Source: Pseudomonadota bacterium (GTDB taxonomy: Bacteria > Pseudomonadota > Alphaproteobacteria > Acetobacterales > Acetobacteraceae). From it: a stretch of DNA of 9,195 nucleotides. The stretch lies in the NCBI GenBank assembly GCA_021815835.1, contig JAKAZN010000040.1, positions 1 through 9,195 on the forward strand, in the 5' to 3' direction. The first letter of the stretch is position 1; every line of letters begins with the position of its first letter. Positions 1-6,814 of this stretch are shown piece after piece. A model generated the notes under the pieces. The model did no database searches. It was not told the DNA's origin and saw only the letters and a list, made by a program, of their open reading frames with translations. The translations under genes were made by a program, and so were the position numbers.

Positions 1-1827
1 CCGGCTGGCGATCATTTTCAGGCCATGGTCCTGGCCAATGACGCGCTGGCTCAGCGTGTCGGCCATGTTCAGCACCGCCTGGACCTCGTTCTTCACCATC
101 CGCCCGACCGGAATGCCGGTCCAGTCGCCGACCACGGCGGCGACCGCCTGTTCATCGACGCTCGGCAGGATCAGCGGTGATTCGCCCTGGTGCTCGGCCA
201 GTTGCGCCTGCAAGGTTTTCAGTTCGGTCAGGGTCGCTTCCCGGGCGGCGTCATCAACGGGGACGGCGCCGTCGACCGGGGCGGCGCCCTCGCGCAGCTT
301 GGCGCGCAGCGCGAGCACCTGATCGACCATCGTCTTCTCGGTTCCCCAGCGCGCTTCCAGCTCGGTCAGGCGGGCACGCTCGGTTGCAAGCGTCTCCCGC
401 ACCGAGGAATCGCGCGATTTCGTATCGATGCCGATCGCGGCCTCCCGGCCGATGATCTCGAGCTCGATCTCCAGCGCCGAGATGCGCCGGCGGCAATCCT
501 CCACCGCCGGCGGCGTGGCGTGCTGGCTGACCGCGACCCGCGCGCAGGCGGTATCCAGCAGGCTGACCGATTTGTCGGGCAATTGCCGTGCCGGAATGTA
601 ACGATGCGACAGGCGCACCGCCGCCTCGATCGCCTCGTCCAGGATCTGCACCCGGTGGTGCTTCTCCAGCGGCGAGGCGATGCCGCGCATCATCAGAATC
701 GCCTTGGCTTCGTCGGGCTCGTCCACCTGCACCACCTGGAAGCGGCGGGTGAGCGCGGGGTCCTTCTCGAAATACTTCTTGTATTCGGCGAAGGTGGTGG
801 CCGCGACCGTGCGCAAGGTGCCGCGGGCGAGCGCGGGTTTCAGCAGATTGGCCGCGTCCCCGGTGCCGGCGGCGCCTCCGGCGCCGATCAGGGTGTGGGC
901 CTCGTCGATGAACAGAATGATGGGCTTGGGCGAGGACTGCACTTCCTCGATCACCTGGCGCAGGCGCTGCTCGAACTCGCCCTTCATCGAGGCACCGGCT
1001 TGCAACAGGCCGACATCCAGCACGCGCAGGCTGACCTCGGCCAGCGCCGGCGGCACGTCGCCGGCGGCGATGCGCAGCGCGAAGCCCTCCACCACGGCGG
1101 TTTTGCCGACGCCGGCCTCACCGGTCAGGATCGGGTTGTTCTGGCGGCGGCGCATCAGCACGTCGATCAACTGACGGATCTCGGCGTCGCGGCCGACGAT
1201 CGGATCAAGCTCGCCCTTGCGCGCGCGTTCCGTCAGATCGACGGAGAATTGCTTCAGGGCTTCCTGCTTGCCCATCGCCGCGGGCGCCATGGCGCCGGAG
1301 GCCTCTCCGGGCGCGCCGACGCGGGTGCCGTCGGTCGGCGGCAGGGACGCTTCGGGCGAGCCGTCCACGATCTCGGCGAAATCGTCGCTCAGCGCCTCGG
1401 CCTTCACGCGATCGAACTGTCGGCTGATGGACAGCAGCGCGTTGCGCAGGTTCTGCGTCTTCATCGCGCCCAGGATCAGATGCCCGGTGCGGACCTGGGA
1501 TTCGTTGAACATCAGGGTGCCGAACACCCAGCCGCGCTCCACCGCATCCTCGATCTGCGGGGCGAGGTCGGAGATCGCGGTGGCGCCGCGCGGCAGCTTG
1601 TCGAGCGCCGCGGTCACGTCGGCGGCGAGCTTGCCGGGATCGAGCTCGAAATGACGAACGATATGATGCAGGTCGGAATCCTGGTTCTGCAGGATCTGAT
1701 GCAGCCAATGCACCAGCTCCACATACGGGTTGCCCCGGAGCTTGCAGAACACGGTGGCGCCTTCGATCGCCTTGTAGGCAAGCGGGTTGAGCTTGCCGAA
1801 CAACGCGGCGCGGCTGATTTCAGTCAT
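1..1827 (-). CDS. tssH: TssH (ClpV) AAA+ unfoldase, N-terminal 609 residues; 3' end lies outside the window
   Basis: ClpV is the cytoplasmic Hsp100/ClpB-type ATPase that disassembles contracted TssB/TssC sheath for reuse. The reading frame is open from an ATG at 1827 to the left edge, exactly 609 codons. Residues 1 to about 160 form a Clp-N-like double repeat starting MTEISRAALFGKLNP. The first AAA+ module has a perfect Walker A, GEAGVGKT (236-243), a Walker B FIDEAHT (306-312), and the arginine-rich motif DPALTRRFQ (356-364). A charged helical stretch from about 449 to 545 matches the ClpB/ClpV coiled-coil middle domain. GDWTGIPVGRM near 567-577 marks the entry to the second AAA+ module, and the window stops at VIGQDHGLKMIASR. 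Family members are usually about 850-900 residues, so roughly the last third is missing. The start overlaps the tssG stop as ATGA, with GGAG (1836-1839) 8 bases upstream. The Clp-N domain and the T6SS neighbours separate it from housekeeping ClpB. Confidence 0.97.
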   Translation of the reverse strand, partial: MTEISRAALFGKLNPLAYKAIEGATVFCKLRGNPYVELVHWLHQILQNQDSDLHHIVRHFELDPGKLAADVTAALDKLPRGATAISDLAPQIEDAVERGWVFGTLMFNESQVRTGHLILGAMKTQNLRNALLSISRQFDRVKAEALSDDFAEIVDGSPEASLPPTDGTRVGAPGEASGAMAPAAMGKQEALKQFSVDLTERARKGELDPIVGRDAEIRQLIDVLMRRRQNNPILTGEAGVGKTAVVEGFALRIAAGDVPPALAEVSLRVLDVGLLQAGASMKGEFEQRLRQVIEEVQSSPKPIILFIDEAHTLIGAGGAAGTGDAANLLKPALARGTLRTVAATTFAEYKKYFEKDPALTRRFQVVQVDEPDEAKAILMMRGIASPLEKHHRVQILDEAIEAAVRLSHRYIPARQLPDKSVSLLDTACARVAVSQHATPPAVEDCRRRISALEIELEIIGREAAIGIDTKSRDSSVRETLATERARLTELEARWGTEKTMVDQVLALRAKLREGAAPVDGAVPVDDAAREATLTELKTLQAQLAEHQGESPLILPSVDEQAVAAVVGDWTGIPVGRMVKNEVQAVLNMADTLSQRVIGQDHGLKMIASR

Positions 1828-2954
1828 GGCGTGGTCTCCGTTGCGGTCTCGGTCAGGCCGGCGTCGATCGTGCGCGCCATGCTGTCGGCGCTTGCGTCCA
1901 GGAACAGTTCCGCGGCATCGACCGCGTCGGTACGTGGCATCAGCCAGGTGGTCCAGCCGAGGCGGCCGGACGTGCCGAGGCGGATCGGCGGGACTTCCTC
2001 CCGCTTCAGGATCAGGTTCACATCCCAGGTCAGGGTATCGCCCACGTAGTTGCGCACGATCGGGATGAGCCTGTGGAAGCTGCGCCCGCCCGGGAGCAGG
2101 CGCTCGTATTCTGTCAGGGTCAACGGGCCGATGACAACCCGGAATTTGTGCTGGCGGCTCCAGACCTGCTTGCCGAGCAGCGCGGTCCGGCCCAATGCGG
2201 CGGTGCGCGCATCGGCGCCGAGCCTGGTGAAGTCGGCGTCGGGCAGGGTGAGCCAGGCGCCGATGAAGCTGTCGATCCGCACCGGCATCCGGAAAAAGGC
2301 GGAGAGAATACTGGCCAGGCCCTCGGCGTGGCGGGTCTGGCCGGCGAGATGCCCGGCGAAATGCAGCTTCGTCAGGTCCGGCATCGCGTCGCGGTCGCGC
2401 AGGCTGTCCATGCCGAGGCCGATCATCGCGCCGACATAGAGCGCGAAGCGGTCGTCTTCCGGCCGGTCGAAACTGACCGTGGGACGCACATCGGCCCAGG
2501 CGCGATAGAACAGCGACAAGGCGCGGTGATGGAAGATGTCGGCGAAGCGCTGGAAGGTAGGGTCGCGCTGGTTGCGCCGGCGGTCGCGCGCGTATTCCGT
2601 GAGGTGCAGCGGCAGCGGGCCGTCGGGGCCGAACAGGCCGAAGAAATGCACCGCGAGCCGGGCGGGCGTTTCGGGGGTGGCCGGGGTCCAGCCGGCGAGC
2701 GTCGCGGGGGCGAAGATCACCGAAGGTTCCTGGGCCAGCCGCACCGAATCCTGCGCGGGTCCGGACGAGCGGCCGAAGCGCGGGCGATCGCGCGCGGCGG
2801 CTTCCAGCGCGCGCATCGCGGCGTAGAAGCCGTAGCGCCACGGGCGATCCGCGAGGCTCGCCTCGAGCGGGGGCAGCGCTTCCGCCGGGTGCGCGGCAGC
2901 CTCGGCGGCGCCTGGCGCTAGAGCACCGGGCGTTGACCGGTCCGCATCGGCCAT
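1824..2954 (-). CDS. tssG: TssG, T6SS baseplate protein
   Basis: TssG (ImpH/VasB family) joins TssE, TssF and TssK in the cytoplasmic baseplate wedge onto which the sheath and tube polymerise. The ATG at 2954 gives 376 residues, close to the family's usual 330-380. Family hallmarks are PWRYGFYAAMRALE (39-52), the glycine/proline-rich FGLFGPDGPLPLHLTEYA (105-122), FADIFHHRALSLFYRAWA (137-154), and a C-terminal half with LGWTTWL. The frame stays open far upstream to 4121. That extension lies opposite nothing functional and is out of frame with tssF, and family similarity begins only after 2954. The start at 2954 is also the one with a strong Shine-Dalgarno (GGGGAGG, 2962-2968, 7-base spacer). 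The 5' end overlaps tssF by 37 bases and the stop overlaps tssH as ATGA. The first 35 or so residues are rich in Ala, Pro and Glu and look disordered. Confidence 0.95.
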   Translation of the reverse strand: MADADRSTPGALAPGAAEAAAHPAEALPPLEASLADRPWRYGFYAAMRALEAAARDRPRFGRSSGPAQDSVRLAQEPSVIFAPATLAGWTPATPETPARLAVHFFGLFGPDGPLPLHLTEYARDRRRNQRDPTFQRFADIFHHRALSLFYRAWADVRPTVSFDRPEDDRFALYVGAMIGLGMDSLRDRDAMPDLTKLHFAGHLAGQTRHAEGLASILSAFFRMPVRIDSFIGAWLTLPDADFTRLGADARTAALGRTALLGKQVWSRQHKFRVVIGPLTLTEYERLLPGGRSFHRLIPIVRNYVGDTLTWDVNLILKREEVPPIRLGTSGRLGWTTWLMPRTDAVDAAELFLDASADSMARTIDAGLTETATETTP

Positions 2955-2968
2955 CGCTTCACCTCCCC
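2918..2968 (-). promoter_or_regulatory. tssF/tssG overlap with internal ribosome binding site
   Basis: The tssG ATG (2954) lies 37 bases inside the 3' end of tssF, and its Shine-Dalgarno GGGGAGG (2962-2968) is entirely tssF coding sequence. The overlapping bases encode the TssF tail WPMRTGQRPVL in one frame and the start of TssG in another. This arrangement suggests independent but co-regulated initiation. Confidence 0.75.
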
Positions 2969-4795
2969 GCGTTCGGGGGTCCGGAAGACCGTTTCGGTGA
3001 ACGCGTTGATGGAGACATATTTCGCGAAGAAACGGTCCAGCACCGCGGCGAGCAGGATCGCGCCCGCGCCGCCGAACGGGCTCTCGTCGATCGTGAGCGA
3101 GAGTTCCAGCCCGCGTCCCGCAGCAACCGGACCGGCGCCGGGGATGCGGCGGACGATGGGGTGGCTCGCGATCGACATCACCGCCTCGGTCTGCCGCGCG
3201 GCGGTGACATCGGCGGCGGGCACGTAGAGACGCAGCAATTCCCGCAGCGCCGCCGCGCCCTGGCGCGCGTCGGTGTCCGTCAGGCTGAGATAGTTGAGGC
3301 CGAGATGGCTGATGAAGCGCCAGGCGTATTCGCCGTCCGCGCGGCACGGGCGGGGCGCGGTCGGGCCCACGCGGCAGCGGATGGAAGCGACCGGCGCGCT
3401 GACGGTGACGGTGAAATCCGTGTGCTGCTTGCCGATCGGCATCCCGAGCGGCAGGTCGCGATTGGTGCAGAGCAGATCGGGGCCGAGCTGGCGGATGTTG
3501 TGTGACATCGGCGCCGCTTCGGCATCGACCAGGGAGACGAACACCTCGTGGCCGAAATAACTCGATCGCGGGCCGCGCTGGCGGGCGGCGAGCGAGAGCC
3601 GGCGCGGCTCGCGGCGCAGGGTGTAGTAGGCGCGATGATCGGGGTTCCGCGACAGGTCGTTGGTCGCGTAGAACGGCATGAAGGTCTGCGCGCCGCTGCC
3701 GTCCGCGCCGAAGCCTTCCATCGCGGTGACCGAGAACACCTCGAAATCGAGCGGGCGCATCCGGTCGGGCACGATGTGGTGTTCCGCCTCGCTGTCGCTC
3801 AAATTGACGCGGTCGCTGCGCTTGGGGAACAGGTTGATCGCCGGGGTGCAGAACAGGGCGAACTGGTCGGGGCCGAAGGCGTTGGCCAGCACCGGCTCGC
3901 TGCGCGAGAGCAGCAGGATGATGTCGAGCTCGGTGCCGGCGCATTTCGCGGCGAGCGGGCGCAGGCCGGTCAGTTCCACGAACAGGAACCGCTCCGGCAT
4001 GGCGTAGTATTCCTGCAGCAGGCGGTAGCCTTCGAAGGATTCCGGAGCCTGCGGCAGCAGCGACTCGTCGGCCTCGAAGCCGAGCGGCCGCAGCGCCTCG
4101 GGCGGCAGGCGCTCCTGCCATGGCGCCGGGCGGGTGGCGGGGCGGACATAGATCCTGGTGACGTCGGCGATGAGCTGCTCATAGAGCCTCGGTCGCGCCG
4201 CCGGCGGGCCGCCGAGGAACAGCGGCAGCCGATCGAGCGCGATCTTCTCGAACGGGATCTCGCCCGTCGATTTCAGGCGCAACCGGATCGCCGCCCGCAC
4301 GCCGCGCTGATCAGGGAGGCCGAGCGCGGTAAGCGCGGCGGCGGTGCCGATATATTCGGCCTCGCTGATCGTGATCGGCAACAGCCGCACCGGATGGGCG
4401 GTGCGGAATTCGCAGTTGGTCTGGTCCTCGGTGCCGAGCAGGCTGCGTAGTTCGGTATTGCGCGGCAGCAGCGCGCCCCCTGGGGAGGATTGCAGCGCCA
4501 CCTCCGGGGTGATCTGCACGACGGCCATGGACGGCGTCGGTGCCAGGTAGTGCGGATAGACCATGGCCAGCAGCGACTGCGTCAGGGTCGGGAATTCCGC
4601 TTCCATCTTGAGCTGGATGCGCGCGGCGAGCAGCGCGAATCCCTCGAACAGGCGTTCGACATAGGGATCGACGACGTCGAAGCTGCCGAGGTTGAGGCGG
4701 GCGGCAACCTTCGGGAATTCGCGCGCGAATTCCTGGCCCATCTCCTGCACATAGGCGAGCTCGGTCTCGTAGAGGCGCAGCAGCCGCGGGTCCAT
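2918..4795 (-). CDS. tssF: TssF, T6SS baseplate protein
   Basis: TssF (ImpG/VasA family) is the large wedge subunit of the T6SS baseplate, normally two copies with one TssG per wedge. The 625 residues match the usual family size of about 580-630. The N-terminus is diagnostic: MDPRLLRLYETELAYVQEMG, then EFAREFPKVAARL (22-34), DPYVERLFEGFALLAARI (43-60), EAEFPTLTQSLLAMVYPHYL (65-84) and APTPSM (85-90). The C-terminus ends in GEVKRWPMRTGQRPVL, also typical. The ATG at 4795 shares one base with the tssE stop (TGATG). No convincing Shine-Dalgarno precedes it, so translation probably depends on ribosomes terminating on tssE. The 3' end runs 37 bases into tssG. No frameshift or missing region was seen. 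Confidence 0.96.
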   Translation of the reverse strand: MDPRLLRLYETELAYVQEMGQEFAREFPKVAARLNLGSFDVVDPYVERLFEGFALLAARIQLKMEAEFPTLTQSLLAMVYPHYLAPTPSMAVVQITPEVALQSSPGGALLPRNTELRSLLGTEDQTNCEFRTAHPVRLLPITISEAEYIGTAAALTALGLPDQRGVRAAIRLRLKSTGEIPFEKIALDRLPLFLGGPPAARPRLYEQLIADVTRIYVRPATRPAPWQERLPPEALRPLGFEADESLLPQAPESFEGYRLLQEYYAMPERFLFVELTGLRPLAAKCAGTELDIILLLSRSEPVLANAFGPDQFALFCTPAINLFPKRSDRVNLSDSEAEHHIVPDRMRPLDFEVFSVTAMEGFGADGSGAQTFMPFYATNDLSRNPDHRAYYTLRREPRRLSLAARQRGPRSSYFGHEVFVSLVDAEAAPMSHNIRQLGPDLLCTNRDLPLGMPIGKQHTDFTVTVSAPVASIRCRVGPTAPRPCRADGEYAWRFISHLGLNYLSLTDTDARQGAAALRELLRLYVPAADVTAARQTEAVMSIASHPIVRRIPGAGPVAAGRGLELSLTIDESPFGGAGAILLAAVLDRFFAKYVSINAFTETVFRTPERGEVKRWPMRTGQRPVL

Positions 4796-5304
4796 CAGCC
4801 GCGGGCCCGGGTATCGGTCACCACCGCGAGCCGTGTTTCCATGTCGATCGCGGTTTCGATGAAGAGTTGTTCCGGCAGCGGCAGCGCCCAGAGATCGCCC
4901 TGGATCTCGAAGCGCAAGGTGGGGATGGCGGATTCCGACGTATCGTGGGCGGAATGGACGATCAGGCTGTCGGGCTGGATGCGCGGTTCGAACGCGCGGA
5001 TCGCGGCGGCCAGGTCGGTTTCGATCCCCGCCGCGCGGCTGCCCGAAGCGGAGAGGCCGGTCATGCCCGGGACGCCGTAATTGAGCGTTGATTTCGCGGC
5101 GAGCGGGTAGGCGGATAGATCCTCGGTCGCGGCGAGATGGGTGGTGTTGAGCAGCCAGGCGAGGTCGCGCAGGACCGCCTGGCGCAACTGCCGCATGGAC
5201 AGGGTCTGCTGGTCGAAGGTTTCGCGCCGGCTTTCGGGCGAATCGTCGGTCAACCGGTCCAGCAGCGATGGCTGCAGACGCTCCCGGCTCGCCGGCTCGG
5301 CCAT
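4795..5304 (-). CDS. tssE: TssE, gp25-like T6SS baseplate protein
   Basis: TssE (ImpF/HsiF family) resembles phage T4 gp25, the baseplate wedge protein that nucleates sheath polymerisation. The protein has 169 residues, within the usual 130-180. The order of conserved elements is as expected: RERLQPSLLDRLTD (7-20), SMRQLRQAVLRDLAWLLNT (36-54), STLNYGVPG (72-80), AIRAFEPRI (101-109), and the C-terminal strand region LRFEIQGDLWALPLPEQL (130-147) followed by ETAIDMETR (150-158). The EPR motif characteristic of gp25-like proteins is intact at 106-108. The ATG at 5304 lies one base after the tagJ stop and has GGAGGG (5310-5315) 5 bases upstream, inside the tagJ coding end. The stop shares its last base with the tssF start. 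Confidence 0.95.
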   Translation of the reverse strand: MAEPASRERLQPSLLDRLTDDSPESRRETFDQQTLSMRQLRQAVLRDLAWLLNTTHLAATEDLSAYPLAAKSTLNYGVPGMTGLSASGSRAAGIETDLAAAIRAFEPRIQPDSLIVHSAHDTSESAIPTLRFEIQGDLWALPLPEQLFIETAIDMETRLAVVTDTRARG

Positions 5305-5305
5305 C

Positions 5306-6115
5306 TCAGCCCTCCGGCGCGGCTGGCTGGTCGAGCAGGATCTCGCGGATATCCATCAGCGGATGTTCGCCCGCGTCGGTGGTCAGCATGCGTTGACCGC
5401 GGCCGAGGAACCAGCCCTCCCCGTGGTCGTCCCAGTCGGTGCGGCGGGCGAGCGCGATGGCCACGTCCTCCGCCTCGGCCGATCCGGGGTAGCGGGTGGG
5501 GATGAAGCCCACCGAGTCGCCGCCATTGGTCCAGACGAAATGCGCCGGCATCCAGATCTGATCGCGCAGATCGGCGGGCGGTTCGATATCGATCCGGGCA
5601 ATGCGGTGGAACGGGATCCAGTTGTATTTGCCATCGATCAGCGCTTCCAGCATCGGGCCGAAGCGCGGGTCGGCGTCGGCGATCCAGGCGAAGGCCGCGC
5701 CGTCGATCGTGCCGGCGACCGTGGGGGCCTGGTCGAAGGCGTCGTCGCGCAGGCCGGCGGCTTGCTCCGCGTGGCCGGCGATGAGCAGGCGGTCGGCTTC
5801 GATCAGCAACGACATCCAGGGTTCGGGCGCGCCGAAGATATTTGGAACGCGCGTGCCGGCGAAGATGCGGTCGCGGATGATCTCGCAGCGGATGGCGGCG
5901 CGATAGGCCTGGGCCATCGGCAGGGCGAGCGGGTCGAGTTCAGCGGCGGCGGTGAGTTGCGTCACCGCCCGCCCCCATTCGCCGAAGACGCAGAACATCT
6001 GGAAAAGGAAGGTGCGCAGGCGTGGGTCGCGGGGCGCCTTGCGTACCTCCTGTTTCAGATGTTCGAAAGCGGCCCGGGGGTCGCCTTCGCGCAGGAGCGT
6101 GCGTGCGTCGCTCAT
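5306..6115 (-). CDS. tagJ: TagJ (ImpE/HsiE family), T6SS accessory protein
   Basis: TagJ is a cytoplasmic accessory protein found in a subset of T6SSs. In Pseudomonas aeruginosa the homologue HsiE1 binds the N-terminal helix of the sheath protein TssB, and its presence co-evolves with the ClpV/sheath type. The 269 residues match the family length. Residues about 11-62 form a TPR-like helical repeat (GDPRAAFEHLKQEVRKAP, then FGEWGRAVTQL and LDPLA). ImpE-family blocks follow: ADPRFGPMLEALIDGKYNWI (148-167), DLRDQIWMPAHFVW (182-195) and SVGFIPTRYPGS (201-212). The ATG at 6115 has a moderate GGGGGA about 9 bases upstream. The gene lies 28 bases after hcp and one base before tssE. No signal peptide or membrane segment is visible. 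Family assignment is firm; the exact role in this organism is inferred. Confidence 0.92.
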   Translation of the reverse strand: MSDARTLLREGDPRAAFEHLKQEVRKAPRDPRLRTFLFQMFCVFGEWGRAVTQLTAAAELDPLALPMAQAYRAAIRCEIIRDRIFAGTRVPNIFGAPEPWMSLLIEADRLLIAGHAEQAAGLRDDAFDQAPTVAGTIDGAAFAWIADADPRFGPMLEALIDGKYNWIPFHRIARIDIEPPADLRDQIWMPAHFVWTNGGDSVGFIPTRYPGSAEAEDVAIALARRTDWDDHGEGWFLGRGQRMLTTDAGEHPLMDIREILLDQPAAPEG

Positions 6116-6143
6116 GGCGAACTGTCCCCCGGGCGCTGTCGCA

Positions 6144-6764
6144 TCAGGTCGCTTTGAAGGCGGAAATGAAGGCGTCGAAGTTCGAGGTGTTGTTGACGCG
6201 CACCCACGAACCGACCGTCTGGCCCGGGTCGCCCACCATCGGCTGCCCGTCGGCGCCTTGCTGGATATACTCGGCCTTCAGGGCGCCGTATTCGAAGGCG
6301 ACTTCTTCCTTCGGCGATTCGTCGCCGTCCGAGCCGCTCCAGCTGATCGTCTTCACCGCAACAAGGCCGAAGCTGAACTTCAGGAAGGTGTAGCCGCTGG
6401 TCATCGCCGTGCCCTGGGCGTTGGCGACCGTCGCGCCGGAACCGCCGGCGCGGCGCAGCAGCAGGAAGACCTCCTTGAAGTGGGTCCCCGCGCAGCACAT
6501 CGAGAAGAAGATGGGCGAGGCGCGGTCGGTCTTGCGGGTGATGTTGAAGGGGTTGAACGTGACCTTGCCGGCCCCGGCGCCGGAACTCTGGCTGCCGATG
6601 TTCAGGACCTGCTCGATATCAAAATTGAAGTCGTCGATCTCGAACAGGTTGCCCCCCTGGATGCCGCTGCCCAGCGGTGAGGAGTCGCTCCAGGTGACCT
6701 GGGATTCCCCCTTGATCGGGGTTCCCGCGTGATCGGTGAAGACCATGTAGGCATCGAAGGCCAT
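6144..6764 (-). CDS. hcp: Hcp (TssD), T6SS inner-tube protein, long form
   Basis: Hcp forms hexameric rings that stack into the tube propelled out of the cell by sheath contraction; it can also carry effectors in its lumen. The start MAFDAYMVFTD and the core GKVTFNPFNITRKTDRASP (66-84), FFSMCCAGTHFKEVFLLLRR (86-105) and FLKFSFGLVAVKTISWSGS (127-145) follow the Hcp fold order. At 206 residues it is clearly longer than the usual 155-175. The extra length is in a Gly/Ser-rich stretch (SSPLGSGIQGG and SQSSGAGAG, about 28-66) and in a C-terminal tail after about 170 (DGQPMVGDPGQTVGSWVRVN). There is a vicinal cysteine pair at 90-91. The ATG at 6764 has an excellent AAAGGAG 7 bases upstream, consistent with the high expression Hcp needs. 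No toxin domain is recognisable in the tail. Confidence 0.92.
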   Translation of the reverse strand: MAFDAYMVFTDHAGTPIKGESQVTWSDSSPLGSGIQGGNLFEIDDFNFDIEQVLNIGSQSSGAGAGKVTFNPFNITRKTDRASPIFFSMCCAGTHFKEVFLLLRRAGGSGATVANAQGTAMTSGYTFLKFSFGLVAVKTISWSGSDGDESPKEEVAFEYGALKAEYIQQGADGQPMVGDPGQTVGSWVRVNNTSNFDAFISAFKAT

Positions 6765-6814
6765 TGCCTTGCTCCTTTATAGAGAATGATAGGACGCCCG
6801 CTGGAACCCCCTCG
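6765..6814 (-). promoter_or_regulatory. tssC-hcp spacer with strong hcp ribosome binding site
   Basis: The 50-base spacer is less GC-rich near hcp than its surroundings and contains AAAGGAG (6772-6778), 7 bases before the hcp ATG. I see no terminator hairpin and no convincing promoter, so hcp is probably read through from tssC with its own high translation rate. A weak CCT...AGG pairing could fold around the site but is too short to call. Confidence 0.6.

Noticed and set aside
190..2049. Plus-strand open frame of 619 codons opposite tssH and the end of tssG
   Set aside because: The translation is low-complexity, rich in Arg, Gly, His and Leu, with no family resemblance. It lies exactly antisense to clear ClpV coding sequence and is expected from high third-position GC.
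2955..4121. 389-codon upstream extension of the tssG frame inside tssF
   Set aside because: The extension is an Arg/Ala/Pro-rich out-of-frame reading of tssF. TssG similarity and a good ribosome site both begin at 2954.
3548..4450. Plus-strand open frame of 300 codons opposite tssF
   Set aside because: It is composed mostly of Arg, Ala, Glu and Gly with no motif, and is antisense to an intact tssF.
6117..6142. Possible hairpin between hcp and tagJ (GCGA with TCGC)
   Set aside because: Only 4 base pairs at the base with a GC-rich interior and no U-tract, so it is not a credible terminator.
6765..6814. TATAAA-like sequence before hcp as a possible -10 promoter element
   Set aside because: It merges into the AAAGGAG ribosome site and lacks a plausible -35 box or sigma-54 element upstream; an A-rich ribosome-site leader explains it.
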